From Acrocarpospora pleiomorpha (GTDB taxonomy: Bacteria > Actinomycetota > Actinomycetes > Streptosporangiales > Streptosporangiaceae), in NCBI RefSeq assembly GCF_009687885.1, contig NZ_BLAF01000028.1, positions 71,711 through 135,710 on the forward strand: a stretch of DNA of 64,000 bases, in the 5' to 3' direction. How positions within the stretch are numbered: the first letter of the stretch is position 1; each line of letters begins with the position of its first letter. The notes beneath the pieces were generated by a model, which was not told the origin of the DNA, did no database searches, and saw nothing but the letters and a program-made list of their open reading frames with translations. Positions 8,176 to 17,472 of the stretch are shown here, in pieces. The translations under genes were made by a program, and so were the position numbers.

Positions 8176-10506
8176 TCAAGAACCTCCGGACGGCCTATCC
8201 AAAGTGGGGGCGAAGGAGGCGAAGACCGCGTCCCGTTCAGAGGCGGACTTATCCCATTCGGATGCGAGGGACTGCCAGGAGATCGCGTACGTGGTTCCGC
8301 CGGGCACAGACACCCAGCGGCACAGCACCCGGACGGTCTTGCCGCCGTCCTCGTAGGTGAACTCCCAATCGGCGGTGTCGGTGCCGGAGTACGGGCTCGG
8401 CTGGACCGGAGCAATCCTGATCAGCTGATAGCCGGGGTACTGGCCGTCCTGCTCACCCGCCGCCTCGACCGCCTGGATGGCCTCGACCAGGTCGGCCGGA
8501 CGCTCGGGGACGATCTCCACGCGCATCCGGTTCAGGCCTTTGCCGAACGTGATGCCGTCCTCGTCACCCTTGGGCTCGGCGAAGCGGCTCGGGTAGTCGA
8601 CGGTGAAGCCGTTGGAGTCTTCGTGGTGCTTCAGAGCAGGATCGGGGGCGGCCGCCGAACTGCTGGGGGCACCCTCGTCCGAACTGCTGGGGGCGCCCTC
8701 CTCCGAATTGCTGGTCGTCCGCGCCGGGCGCTTCAGTTGCGTGGCGTCGTCGGCGCTCGCGCCGAGCGCGTTCATCGCGAACACCGCGATCGCGGCGGCC
8801 GCCAGCACGGCCAGCGCGATCAAAATGATCAGCATCGCCTTGCGGCCGTTGCGTCCCTGCTTGACCGGAGGCCCACCCTGCTTGGACTGCATCGCGAACA
8901 GGTCGGTGCCCAGTCCTTGCGGCGGCATCCCACCGCCGGGCGGCATATGCCCCGCCGGGATGGGTACGGCCCGCGTCGCCGAATCCGGGCCGATCCCCAG
9001 CGGAGCCACCATCGGCGGCACCTCGCCCTGCGGATAACCCTGCTGCCAGCCCTGCGGATCATGCGGGTGCTGTTGTGGCGCGGGCGGGGGCTGACCGTAC
9101 CCGGGCATGGCCGGTGGACCCGGCTGGTACTCCGGCGGCGGAGCGTAGCCCGGGGACGGGTGGGCGAAGGGCGGAGGGGCGGGCTGGTTCTGGAGAGGCG
9201 CCGGGCCCGGCGGCGGTGGCGGAGGCTGCTGCGGGCGCTGCGGAGCGCCGGGCAGCGGGAGCGAGCTCGGGGTGGCGTCGTTGTCGGGCGGGAAGACACG
9301 CTTACCGGGCAGCCGTCCCCCGACCGTCGTGTCCTCGGCGGACGACTTCTTGACGACGGTCGGCGTGTCGGCGGCGGGCATTTCCGCCACTTCCGGAATG
9401 AGCGCTCCGCCGGGCGAACGGGGGATCACGACCGTGCGATCGGTTTCGTCCGGTCCCGCACTCGGCACCGGCGCGGGCGGCGGTGGAGTGGGTGACGGCG
9501 GGCTCGCGGGACGAGGCGCTTGCTGAGGCGATGGGCTCGCGGGACGAGGCGCTTGCTGCGGCGGCGGGCTCGCCGGATGAGGAGCATGCTGTGGGGGCGG
9601 GCTCGTGGGACGAGGCGCCTGCGGCGGGGCCGGGGAAGCCGCGGGCCGCATCGGCGGGGGAGCGACGCCCTCGCCCGGCAGGCGGACCGACGTCGGGGTG
9701 TCGGCGATCGTGCGCAGCATCACCGCCGCGCGATCCGGGGTCAGGCGGAGCGTGTAGTCCTTCTCCAGCAAGCCCTCCAGCACCGGCCGCAGCGGCCCGG
9801 CATGCGTGGGCGGATCGCAGCTCTCGGTCATCAGCGCGGTGAGCGTCTCGGCGACCGACCGCCGCTCGTACGCGGGACGGCCCTCCACCGCGTAGTACAA
9901 CGTCGCGCCCAGCGCCCACAGGTCGGACTCCGGCCCGGTGTGATCGCCCCTGGCGCGTTCCGGCGCCGTGTAACCAGGCGAACCGATCACCATCCCGGTC
10001 TGGGTGAGCGCGCTGTCCCCGATCGACTTGGCGATGCCGAAGTCGGTGAGCACCACCCGGCCGGTATCGGTGAGGATCACATTGCTGGGCTTGACGTCCC
10101 GGTGCAGGATGCCCTGGGCGTGCGCGGCCCGCAGCGCGCCGAGCAGATCGTGGCCGATCTCGGCCACCAGCCGGAGCGGCAGCGGCCCCTCCGCCTCGAT
10201 GACCCCCTCCAGCGAGCGCCCCTCGACCAGCTCCATGATGATCCACGGCACGCCCTCGAACTCGATCGCGTCGTAGATCGTGGCCACCGAGGGATGGCGC
10301 ACCCTGGCCGCGGTGCGGCCCTCACGGATCATGCGTTCTCGCAGCTCGTGGCGTTGCTCGGCGGTCAGACCGGAATCCTGCCTGATCTCCTTGACCGCGA
10401 CGTCGCGCCCGAGCGAGCGATCGACGGCACGCCAGACGGTGCCCATGGTGCCGCGACCAAGGGGTGTGATCAACTCGTAGCGCTCAGCGAGCAGCCTGCT
10501 CTGCAT
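8176..10506 (-). CDS. Transmembrane Ser/Thr protein kinase
   Basis: A 776-residue eukaryotic-type kinase. The kinase domain (about 10-270) has the glycine loop GRGTMGTVW, Lys39, HRDVKPSNV (catalytic Asp137), DFG (155-157) and APE. A long linker (about 285-570) is rich in Pro and contains repeats of the PRPASPPPQQA type. One membrane helix follows (LIILIALAVLAAAAIAVFAM). The outer domain of about 150 residues starts at FTVDYPSRF; it resembles the PsbP/LpqN-like sensor domains on some actinobacterial kinases, a tentative match. It lies 56 bp downstream of another kinase gene and 10 bp before fumC. Confidence 0.92.
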   Translation of the reverse strand: MQSRLLAERYELITPLGRGTMGTVWRAVDRSLGRDVAVKEIRQDSGLTAEQRHELRERMIREGRTAARVRHPSVATIYDAIEFEGVPWIIMELVEGRSLEGVIEAEGPLPLRLVAEIGHDLLGALRAAHAQGILHRDVKPSNVILTDTGRVVLTDFGIAKSIGDSALTQTGMVIGSPGYTAPERARGDHTGPESDLWALGATLYYAVEGRPAYERRSVAETLTALMTESCDPPTHAGPLRPVLEGLLEKDYTLRLTPDRAAVMLRTIADTPTSVRLPGEGVAPPPMRPAASPAPPQAPRPTSPPPQHAPHPASPPPQQAPRPASPSPQQAPRPASPPSPTPPPPAPVPSAGPDETDRTVVIPRSPGGALIPEVAEMPAADTPTVVKKSSAEDTTVGGRLPGKRVFPPDNDATPSSLPLPGAPQRPQQPPPPPPGPAPLQNQPAPPPFAHPSPGYAPPPEYQPGPPAMPGYGQPPPAPQQHPHDPQGWQQGYPQGEVPPMVAPLGIGPDSATRAVPIPAGHMPPGGGMPPQGLGTDLFAMQSKQGGPPVKQGRNGRKAMLIILIALAVLAAAAIAVFAMNALGASADDATQLKRPARTTSNSEEGAPSSSDEGAPSSSAAAPDPALKHHEDSNGFTVDYPSRFAEPKGDEDGITFGKGLNRMRVEIVPERPADLVEAIQAVEAAGEQDGQYPGYQLIRIAPVQPSPYSGTDTADWEFTYEDGGKTVRVLCRWVSVPGGTTYAISWQSLASEWDKSASERDAVFASFAPTLDRPSGGS

Positions 10507-10562
10507 GAGTAGAAAGATAGCGATTCTTCCTTGAGTATCGCTTTCTGATCACTTGCGAATTT

Positions 10563-11729
10563 TCATCGGCGAAGTCGCCGGGGCCAGAACCGGCGGGGAA
10601 GCACCATCTTCAGGAAGTTGGAGAGGGCTCGCGAGAAAGGGCTCGGAGTCACCTCGTACTCCGCCGGTTTGCGGTGCACGCCCTCGCTCGGGCGGCGGCG
10701 CTGGGCGGGCACCGGCACGGCGGCGATCTCGCCGGTGTGCGGCTCGCGCGGGTAGACCGGCAGGGGAGACGGGCGCGGCGCGGGCCGGGGCAGCGGGCGC
10801 GCCTCGGCGCGGTGCTGCCCGCGATGCGGTGGTTTGCGGGTCGCCGACGGGAACACCGGCGGCGCGGACGGGCGAGGCGTGCGATGCGGGGTGATCGGCT
10901 CCTCGGCGGAGCCGCCCGCGGCCACCCGGGCCAGCATGAGGGCGGCCCGGACCGCGTCGAGGCGGGCCTCCGGGTCGATCTGCAGCAGGCCGCGCAGCAC
11001 CGGGGCCAGCGGCCCGGCCCGCTCCATCGGGATCGGCGCGCCACTGGTCAGGGCGGCCAGCGCAGCGGCAGCCGTACGGCGGCCGTGCAGGCCCCGGCCC
11101 TCGACGGCGGTGTACAGGGTGGCGCCGAGCGACCACAGGTCGGCGGCGGGGCTGGCCTTGTCGCCCAGCACCCGTTCCGGCGCGATGTATCCGGCCGAGC
11201 CGAGCACGATCCCCGCCTGGGTGATCGAGACGTCGCCCTCCAGCGCGGCCAGACCGAAGTCGGTCAGCACCGCCCGGTCCTCGGTGACCAGCACGTTGCT
11301 GGGCTTGACGTCCCGGTGCAGGATGCCCTTGGCGTGCACGGCGCGCAGCGCGCCCAGCACCTGGCGGCCGATCTCGGCCACCCGCTGCGGGTCCTGCGGG
11401 CCGCTGTTCTTGACCAGCTCCTCCAGGGACTCGGCCTTGAGCAGCTCCATCACGATCCAGGGCCGGTCGTCCTCGGTGATGACGTCGAAGACCGTGATGA
11501 CGGAGGGGTGGGCCACCATGGCGGTCGCCCGGCCCTCCCGTTCGGTCCTGGCGCAGAGTTCGGCGCGCAGATCCTCGTCCAGGACCAGTGGCAGCCGCAC
11601 CTCCTTGACCGCGACATCACGGTCAAGAAGCTCATCGCGGGCACGCCAGACGGTCCCCATGCCGCCGCGTCCCACCGGCTGGAGCAGCCGGTAACGCGCG
11701 GCTAACTGGTATCCGGACGGCGCGCGCAT
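10563..11729 (-). CDS. Soluble Ser/Thr protein kinase
   Basis: A 388-residue kinase from the start MRAPSGYQL. The domain has GRGGMGTVW, Lys42, HRDVKPSNV, DFGLAALEG and APE. The C-terminal ~120 residues are Pro/Arg rich, end in a very basic tail (RRFWPRRLRR), and contain no clear membrane helix, so it may sit on the inner membrane face or be cytoplasmic. The start is uncertain: in-frame GTG (11771) and ATG (11747) codons lie upstream and none has a strong ribosome site. It is followed by a second kinase and fumC and preceded by the class I fumarase, an unusual pairing. Confidence 0.88.
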   Translation of the reverse strand: MRAPSGYQLAARYRLLQPVGRGGMGTVWRARDELLDRDVAVKEVRLPLVLDEDLRAELCARTEREGRATAMVAHPSVITVFDVITEDDRPWIVMELLKAESLEELVKNSGPQDPQRVAEIGRQVLGALRAVHAKGILHRDVKPSNVLVTEDRAVLTDFGLAALEGDVSITQAGIVLGSAGYIAPERVLGDKASPAADLWSLGATLYTAVEGRGLHGRRTAAAALAALTSGAPIPMERAGPLAPVLRGLLQIDPEARLDAVRAALMLARVAAGGSAEEPITPHRTPRPSAPPVFPSATRKPPHRGQHRAEARPLPRPAPRPSPLPVYPREPHTGEIAAVPVPAQRRRPSEGVHRKPAEYEVTPSPFSRALSNFLKMVLPRRFWPRRLRR

Positions 11730-11822
11730 GGGTGGCAGCTTACCCATTTCGGTACACGTGCCTGTAGACACCTGGCCGAATAGTTGTCGAGATCTTCTGT
11801 CAAATCCGGTCAGGACGGTCGT

Positions 11823-13463
11823 TCAACGCCTGCCGATGGTCAACACGGGGCCGGTGGTGTCCTGGAAGAAGTCCTGACCCTTGTCGTCCACGACGATGAA
11901 GGCGGGGAAGTCGACGACCTCGATCCGCCAGACCGCTTCCATGCCCAACTCCGGATATTCCAGGACTTCGACCTTCTTGATGCAATCCTGCGCGAGGCGG
12001 GCGGCCGGGCCGCCGATCGAACCCAGGTAGAAGCCGCCGAACTTCTGGCACGCCTCGGTGACCTGCTTGGAGCGGTTGCCCTTGGCCAGCATGACCATCG
12101 ATCCCCCGGCCGCCTGGAAGCGCTCCACGTAGGAGTCCATCCGGCCGGCGGTGGTGGGGCCGAAGGATCCGGAGGCGTACCCTTCGGGGGTTTTGGCGGG
12201 GCCGGCGTAGTAGACGGCGTGATCCTTGAGGTACTGCGGCATCTCGCCGCCCCCGTCCAGCAGATCGGCGATCTTGGCGTGTGCGATGTCGCGGGCCACG
12301 ACCAGCGGTCCGGTCAGGCTGAGGCGGGTCTTGACTGGGTACTTGGTGAGCTCGGCTCGTATTTCGGACATGGGCCGGTTGAGATTAATACTGACCACGT
12401 CGTCGGAGAGGTGCTCGTCGGTGGTATCGGGCAGGAAACGCGCCGGGTCGGTCTCCAGTTGCTCCAGGAACACGCCTTCTGGGGTGATCTTCGCCAGGGC
12501 CTGGCGGTCGGCGGAGCAGGAGACCGCGATCGCCACCGGGCAGGATGCGCCGTGCCGGGGCAGGCGGATCACCCGGACGTCGTGGCAGAAGTACTTGCCG
12601 CCGAACTGGGCGCCGATGCCGAGCTTCTGGGTGAGCTCGAAGACCTTCTTCTCCATTTCCAGGTCGCGGAAGCCGTGCCCGGCGGGGGATCCCTCGGTGG
12701 GGATGCTGTCCAGGTAGCGGGCGCTCGCGTACTTCGCGGTCTTCAGCGCGTGCTCGGCGCTGGTGCCGCCGACCACGACCGCCAGGTGGTACGGCGGGCA
12801 CGCGGCCGTGCCGAGCGAGCGGATCTTCTCCTCCAGGAACTGGAGCATGCGCTTCTCGTTGAGGACGGCCTTGGTCTCCTGGTAGAGGAAGGACTTGTTG
12901 GCCGAGCCGCCGCCCTTGGCCATGAACAGGAGTTTGTAGGTGTCGTCGCCCTCGGCGTACAGCTCGATCTGGGCGGGGAGGTTGGTGCCGGTGTTCTTCT
13001 CCTCCCACATGGTCAGCGGGGCCATCTGGGAGTAGCGCAGGTTGAGCTTGGTGTAGGCGTCGTAGACGCCGCGCGAGATGTGCTCGGCGTCGCGGCCGTC
13101 GGTGAGCACGTGGCGGCCGCGTTTGCCCATGACGATCGCGGTGCCGGTGTCCTGGCACATGGGGAGCACGCCGCCGGCCGAGATGGAGGCGTTCTTGAGC
13201 AGGTCAAGCGCGACGAAACGGTCGTTGCCGCTCGATTCGGGGTCTTCGATGATCTTGCGGAGCTGGGCGAGGTGGGAGGCGCGGAGGTAATGGGAAATAT
13301 CGTGAATTGCGGTTTCGGTGAGCAGCCGGAGCGCCTCCGGGTCGACCTCCAGGAACCGGCGCCCCGCCCCCTCGACGACCCGCACCCCCTCCGCGGTGAT
13401 CAGACGGTATTCGGTCTCGTCCGCGCCCAGCGGCAGCAGGTCGGTGTAGTCGAACTCGGGCAT
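11823..13463 (-). CDS. Class I (4Fe-4S) fumarate hydratase
   Basis: A 546-residue oxygen-sensitive fumarase of the FumA/FumB type, catalysing the same reaction as FumC with an iron-sulphur cluster. The N-terminal half contains LPMCQDTGTA with a cluster cysteine, WEEKNTGTNLPAQIE and MAKGGGSANKS; the C-terminal half contains YASGSFGPTTAGRMDSY. The ATG at 13463 is chosen over an upstream in-frame start because GGAGG stands about 10 bases before it. It lies 37 bp downstream of the EamA exporter on the same strand. Having both fumarase classes close together is seen in other actinomycetes such as Streptomyces. Confidence 0.95.
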   Translation of the reverse strand: MPEFDYTDLLPLGADETEYRLITAEGVRVVEGAGRRFLEVDPEALRLLTETAIHDISHYLRASHLAQLRKIIEDPESSGNDRFVALDLLKNASISAGGVLPMCQDTGTAIVMGKRGRHVLTDGRDAEHISRGVYDAYTKLNLRYSQMAPLTMWEEKNTGTNLPAQIELYAEGDDTYKLLFMAKGGGSANKSFLYQETKAVLNEKRMLQFLEEKIRSLGTAACPPYHLAVVVGGTSAEHALKTAKYASARYLDSIPTEGSPAGHGFRDLEMEKKVFELTQKLGIGAQFGGKYFCHDVRVIRLPRHGASCPVAIAVSCSADRQALAKITPEGVFLEQLETDPARFLPDTTDEHLSDDVVSINLNRPMSEIRAELTKYPVKTRLSLTGPLVVARDIAHAKIADLLDGGGEMPQYLKDHAVYYAGPAKTPEGYASGSFGPTTAGRMDSYVERFQAAGGSMVMLAKGNRSKQVTEACQKFGGFYLGSIGGPAARLAQDCIKKVEVLEYPELGMEAVWRIEVVDFPAFIVVDDKGQDFFQDTTGPVLTIGRR

Positions 13464-13500
13464 CGTCTTTGATCCTCCGTGCGGGGTGTCCACTCGCCGT

Positions 13501-14760
13501 TCACTGTACGACCCCTCGCTCCGGCCGCAGTCCGAGGAGTATCCCGACGATCACGAGGGCCGCTCCCGCGAGGTCCGCGACAGACGGCACTCCAAGGCCG
13601 AGCACGACTCCCGTGCCGATCGCGCCAACCGGGATCATCCCGGCGAACAATCCCGCCTTCCCCGGGCCGAGCCGGGGCAACGCGCTGTACCAGAGAAGGA
13701 ACCCGGTTGTCACGATCAGCGCCAGATACCCCAGCCCGAGCGCTTCCGCGAGCGTCGGAACTCGCAGGATCCCCGACCCGTCGAAGACCACCCCGAGCAC
13801 GAGCAGCGACGGCACGGCCAGCGCCGACGAATACGCCGACACCCTGATCGCCCCCAATTTCGGCAACAGCGGCAATGCCAGCAACGAGAAGCACACCTCA
13901 CAGACGAGCGCACCCAACGCCCACAGCAACGCGGCCGGGGTCCCCGATCCCAGCCCGGTCGCGAGCGTGGCCCCGGCCACGACGACGGCTGCGGCGATCA
14001 GAATCCGCCTGGACGGCGGCGTCGGCCTGACCCGGCTCAGCATGGCCGGAATCGGCGCACACAACGCCAACGCCAACGGCACGGTCCCAAGAACGGTCCC
14101 GACCAGCGCGGGCCCTGCATGCCGAGCAGACTCGATCACGCAAATATTGAAGATCACAAGCCCAGTGAGCGAGAGCAACACAAGCAGCACGCGATCCCGC
14201 GCCGTCAACCTCACCCGAACGTCGCCATTCCGGCCACCAGGTGCGGCATCCGTATATGCCCGCCCGTCGGCATTCGCGTGTGTTTGGCCGCTGAGGCCTT
14301 GTGCCGGCCGCGCCGCATCTACTCGCGCCTGACCCGCGTCATTCGCCTGTGTTTGGCCGCTGAGGTCGCGCGCCAGCAGCGCCGCATTCACACGCGCCTG
14401 ATCCGCGCCATTGGGACCAACTGACAGAATGCGGCGGTCGCTCTTGGCGCCGGTGCGGTGAGAACTATCACCAGCGTTAACGGCGCCGGATAACGGCGAG
14501 AGGACCCGCGACCTGTTCATTCTGTTAAGTGCTCGCGTCCGCCGACCGGCCTCCCGCGCCCTCTTCGCATCCATGGCGTTCGCGGTCGCGAACAGGACCA
14601 GGGCGGCGACCGCGTAGCGGATGGCCTGGCCGCCGTAGAGGGGGTAGTCCTGGATCACGTCGGAGACGGCCGCGAGGGTGCCCACCATGAACATCGCGCC
14701 TGCGGCCATGGCGACGGCCTGGAGGTCTGGGGCATGGGCTGTCTTGATATCCGTGGTCAT
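13501..14760 (-). CDS. EamA-type DMT transporter with internal repeat insertion
   Basis: A 419-residue drug/metabolite-transporter superfamily protein. Two N-terminal membrane helices (MAAGAMFMVGTLAAV and AIRYAVAALVLFATANAM) are followed by an unusual hydrophilic stretch of about 110 residues, then about eight helices ending in AGAALVIVGILLGL. The hydrophilic stretch includes about 2.5 copies of a 23-residue repeat (core ..QARV(N/D)AA..LSGQT.AN). Typical EamA proteins are near 300 residues, so the insertion explains the excess length. It is divergent from a MocR regulator, which may control it. The start at 14760 is the best ATG but lacks a strong ribosome site. Confidence 0.8.
   Translation of the reverse strand: MTTDIKTAHAPDLQAVAMAAGAMFMVGTLAAVSDVIQDYPLYGGQAIRYAVAALVLFATANAMDAKRAREAGRRTRALNRMNRSRVLSPLSGAVNAGDSSHRTGAKSDRRILSVGPNGADQARVNAALLARDLSGQTQANDAGQARVDAARPAQGLSGQTHANADGRAYTDAAPGGRNGDVRVRLTARDRVLLVLLSLTGLVIFNICVIESARHAGPALVGTVLGTVPLALALCAPIPAMLSRVRPTPPSRRILIAAAVVVAGATLATGLGSGTPAALLWALGALVCEVCFSLLALPLLPKLGAIRVSAYSSALAVPSLLVLGVVFDGSGILRVPTLAEALGLGYLALIVTTGFLLWYSALPRLGPGKAGLFAGMIPVGAIGTGVVLGLGVPSVADLAGAALVIVGILLGLRPERGVVQ
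14281..14418 (-). repeat. 69-bp direct repeat inside the EamA gene
   Basis: Two adjacent copies of about 69 bp (14281-14349 and 14350-14418), both beginning TGTTTGGCCGCTGAGG. The period is exactly 23 codons, so copies add or remove residues without frameshift. A partial third copy of the protein repeat precedes them on the coding strand. Confidence 0.75.
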
Positions 14761-14800
14761 GTCGCACGATGCTAGGGATGCAATGGTTCTCGCTATGAGT

Positions 14801-14830
14801 CCAATTACGTGCGGGAATTGAGGACCAATT
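14801..14830. promoter_or_regulatory. CCAATT repeats between EamA and MocR genes
   Basis: The 68-bp gap between the divergent transporter and regulator holds CCAATT at 14801 and again at 14825, with GAATTG (opposite orientation) at 14815. MocR-family regulators usually bind direct repeats near their own promoter, so this is a candidate operator. The match is short and the function is inference. Confidence 0.4.
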
Positions 14831-16157
14831 GGCTGATCTTCATGTGGAGATTGATCGGGAGGCCGGGGGGATCGCGGGGCAGATCGCGCGGGAGTTGCGG
14901 GAATCGGTGCGGTGTGGGCGGCTTGCTCCGGGTGCTCGGTTGCCGGCGAGCCGGGATCTGGCCAGGGATCTTGGGGTTTCGCGGGGGGTGGTGGTCGAGG
15001 CGTATGAGCAGCTGGTCGCGGAAGGGTTTCTGGAGTCGCGGATCGGGGCTGGGACGCGGGTGGCGGTGACGGCGGGGCGTTCCGAGCGGGAACATTCGGC
15101 GGTTCCGCCGGAGGAGCCCTTTGCGCATCGGCCGACATCTCCGGATTTGGGGTCGTTTCCGCGGCGGGCCTGGTCGGCGGCGTTGCGGCAGGTGCTGGCC
15201 ACGTTGCCGAACGATGGGCTGGATTACGGGGATCCGGGTGGAGTGCTGGAGTTGCGGGTGGAGCTGGCCGCCTACCTCCGTCGGGTACGCGCCGCTGACG
15301 TCACGCCTGGCGACATCGTGATCGTCACCGGGGTCGCGCAAGGGCTCAGTTTGCTGGTGACCGTACTCGCTCAGGCGAAGGGCGGCCCGATCATGCTGGC
15401 CACGGAATCGCCCACGAGCGCCCGCCAGGAACCCCTGCTCAGGCGCGCCGGAGCCGACCTCGTCGGGGTGCCGGTGGACGATGAGGGCGTGGATGTGCAA
15501 GCGCTCACCCTTACCGGGGCTGAGGCCGTGCTGGTCACGCCCGCGCACCACTATCCGACGGGCGTGGTTTTGTCCCCGCGCCGCAGGGCCGAACTCGTCG
15601 CCTGGGCCGCCGCGACCGGGGCGACGATCATGGAAGACGACTACGACGCCGAATTCCGCTTCGACCGCGACCCCGTCGGCTGCCTGCAGGGCCTCGCCCC
15701 CGGCCACGTCGTCTTCGCGGGCAGCGTCAGCAAGGCCCTCGCCCCCGGCCTGCGCCTCGGCTGGCTCGCCGCCCCACCCGCCCTGGCCCGCGCGGTACGG
15801 CTGGCGCGCGCCGAACTCGACCTCGGCTCCCCGGTGATCGATCAGCACACCCTCGCGCATTTCATCAGATCAGGCGGATACGAGCGACATCTCCGCCGCA
15901 TGCGCCGCGAATACCGCACCCGCCGGGACGCCCTCGTCCAAGCCCTCGCCGAACACTTCCCCGACATCCGCGTTCGCGGCATCTCCGCGGGCTTGCACCT
16001 CTACGCCGAACTCGACGATCCCGCCACCTTCGCCCGCTCCGCGCAAGCCCACGGCCTCGCCGCCGAGATAGCGGGCGACGGGCTGGCGATCGGGTTCGCG
16101 CGGCTGCCGGAACATCGGATCGCGGCAGCCGTACGGGCTATCGCACAGGAGGGCTGA
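14829..16157 (+). CDS. MocR-family (GntR/aminotransferase) regulator
   Basis: A 442-residue regulator. The N-terminal GntR winged helix (about 1-75) contains ARLPASRDLARDLGVSRGVVVEAYEQL. The rest is a fold-type I aminotransferase domain with TPAHHYPTG, the PLP-phosphate region DDYDAEFRF and the Schiff-base lysine Lys302 in SVSKALAPGLRLGW. Such proteins bind PLP-amino acid adducts and act as transcription factors rather than enzymes. The start is a TTG with GAGG five bases before it. It diverges from the EamA exporter by 68 bp, which is its most likely target besides itself. Confidence 0.92.
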   Translation: MADLHVEIDREAGGIAGQIARELRESVRCGRLAPGARLPASRDLARDLGVSRGVVVEAYEQLVAEGFLESRIGAGTRVAVTAGRSEREHSAVPPEEPFAHRPTSPDLGSFPRRAWSAALRQVLATLPNDGLDYGDPGGVLELRVELAAYLRRVRAADVTPGDIVIVTGVAQGLSLLVTVLAQAKGGPIMLATESPTSARQEPLLRRAGADLVGVPVDDEGVDVQALTLTGAEAVLVTPAHHYPTGVVLSPRRRAELVAWAAATGATIMEDDYDAEFRFDRDPVGCLQGLAPGHVVFAGSVSKALAPGLRLGWLAAPPALARAVRLARAELDLGSPVIDQHTLAHFIRSGGYERHLRRMRREYRTRRDALVQALAEHFPDIRVRGISAGLHLYAELDDPATFARSAQAHGLAAEIAGDGLAIGFARLPEHRIAAAVRAIAQEG

Positions 16158-16167
16158 CCGGGCGGGC

Positions 16168-17394
16168 TTATGGCACGGGCGGGCTGTCGGATGGGAGGGC
16201 TGACCGGGCGGGCGCGGCTGTCGGGGCGAAGCCGCGGGCCAGGACGATGATCGCGGCGGCCAGCACCAGCGGGGCGATGAACGCGATCCGCAGGTCGGCG
16301 GCGTCCGCGATGCCGCCCACCAGGGCCGCGCCGACGATGAACCCGACATAGTTGAACATGTTCACCCGGGCGATGGCGATCCCCGTGCCCGCCGGATCCA
16401 GGCGGCCCGCCGCAGAGAAGGACTGCGGGGCGATCACGGACAGACCAACTCCAGTGAGGGCGAAACCGGCGATCGCCAGGGCCTCGCTGGGGGCGGCGAC
16501 GATCGCCAGGAAGCCCAGCGTGGCCACCACCGCGCCGGTCCTGACGATCGCGACCGGCCCGAACCGGCGCACCGCGACATCCCCGCCGACCCGGACCAGG
16601 AACGTCGTCGCCTGGTACGCGCCCAGCGCCCACGGCACCAGCCACGCCTCCGACAGCATGATCTTGTCGAAGTAGACCGAGCCGAAATTGGAGATCGAGG
16701 AGTCGCCGACGTACAGGAAGGCCATCGCGAGGCAGAGCGGCAGGATCGGAGCCCACGGGAATCGGCCGGGGGCCCGCGTGGTGGATTCGACGTGTTCGTC
16801 CGCTGGAGTGCAGAGCCAGTGGGACGCGATCAGGGAAATGGCGATGCCGGGGACCATGGCGATCGTGAAGGTCGGGCCGAGCGTGAGGCCGGAGTCGGCG
16901 GCCAGGGACGCCCAACCGGCACCGATCACGGCGGCGGCGCTCCAGAGGGCGTGGAAACTGGTCATCACCGGGCGGGCGTACCGGCGTTCCACGGCCGTGC
17001 CCTGCATGTTCATGCCGGCGTCGACGCCGCCGAGGCCGATTCCGAACAGGACCAAGGCGCCGATCAGGAGGGGGACGTTCGCCGCGAATCCGCACAACGC
17101 CACGGCTACGCAGGCCAAGGGCTGGACCGCGCGGAGGATCCAGCGGCTGCCGTACCGGGCGGCGAGGGCGCCCGCGAGCACGCTGCCGACGCCCGCGATC
17201 ACGGGGACCACGAGCAGGAGCAGGGTCAGTTCGCCCTCGGTCAGGTGATGCTTTTCCTGGAGGGCCGCGACCTGGGTGAGGAGCGTGGCGAAGGTGAGAC
17301 CTTGGACGAAGAAGACGGCGAAGGTGGCGAGCCGTGCCTGCCGGTCTCGTGGGGAGGGGGCCACGATGCCTCCGTGAACATGAGGGGCATTCAA
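16168..17394 (-). CDS. Major facilitator superfamily transporter
   Basis: A 408-residue membrane protein with about 12 hydrophobic segments and the MFS loop between helices 2 and 3 (GALAARYGSRWILR). The stretch GLGGVDAGMNMQGTAVERRY is characteristic of the YbjJ-like branch. The substrate cannot be told. It converges with the MocR gene, leaving 10 bp between stops. A Val start at codon 11 is an alternative. Confidence 0.88.
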   Translation of the reverse strand: MNAPHVHGGIVAPSPRDRQARLATFAVFFVQGLTFATLLTQVAALQEKHHLTEGELTLLLLVVPVIAGVGSVLAGALAARYGSRWILRAVQPLACVAVALCGFAANVPLLIGALVLFGIGLGGVDAGMNMQGTAVERRYARPVMTSFHALWSAAAVIGAGWASLAADSGLTLGPTFTIAMVPGIAISLIASHWLCTPADEHVESTTRAPGRFPWAPILPLCLAMAFLYVGDSSISNFGSVYFDKIMLSEAWLVPWALGAYQATTFLVRVGGDVAVRRFGPVAIVRTGAVVATLGFLAIVAAPSEALAIAGFALTGVGLSVIAPQSFSAAGRLDPAGTGIAIARVNMFNYVGFIVGAALVGGIADAADLRIAFIAPLVLAAAIIVLARGFAPTAAPARSALPSDSPPVP

Positions 17395-17472
17395 GATTCC
17401 GTCAGGCTAAAGCTGCCGGAGACGGCGGTCAACGGTGTGCTGGACCTTCGGGTCAGCGCTTAGGCTCAGAGC

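Noticed and set aside
9480..9640. CRISPR-like repeats
   Set aside because: The short direct repeats encode Pro-rich PRPASPPPQQA units inside the kinase linker.
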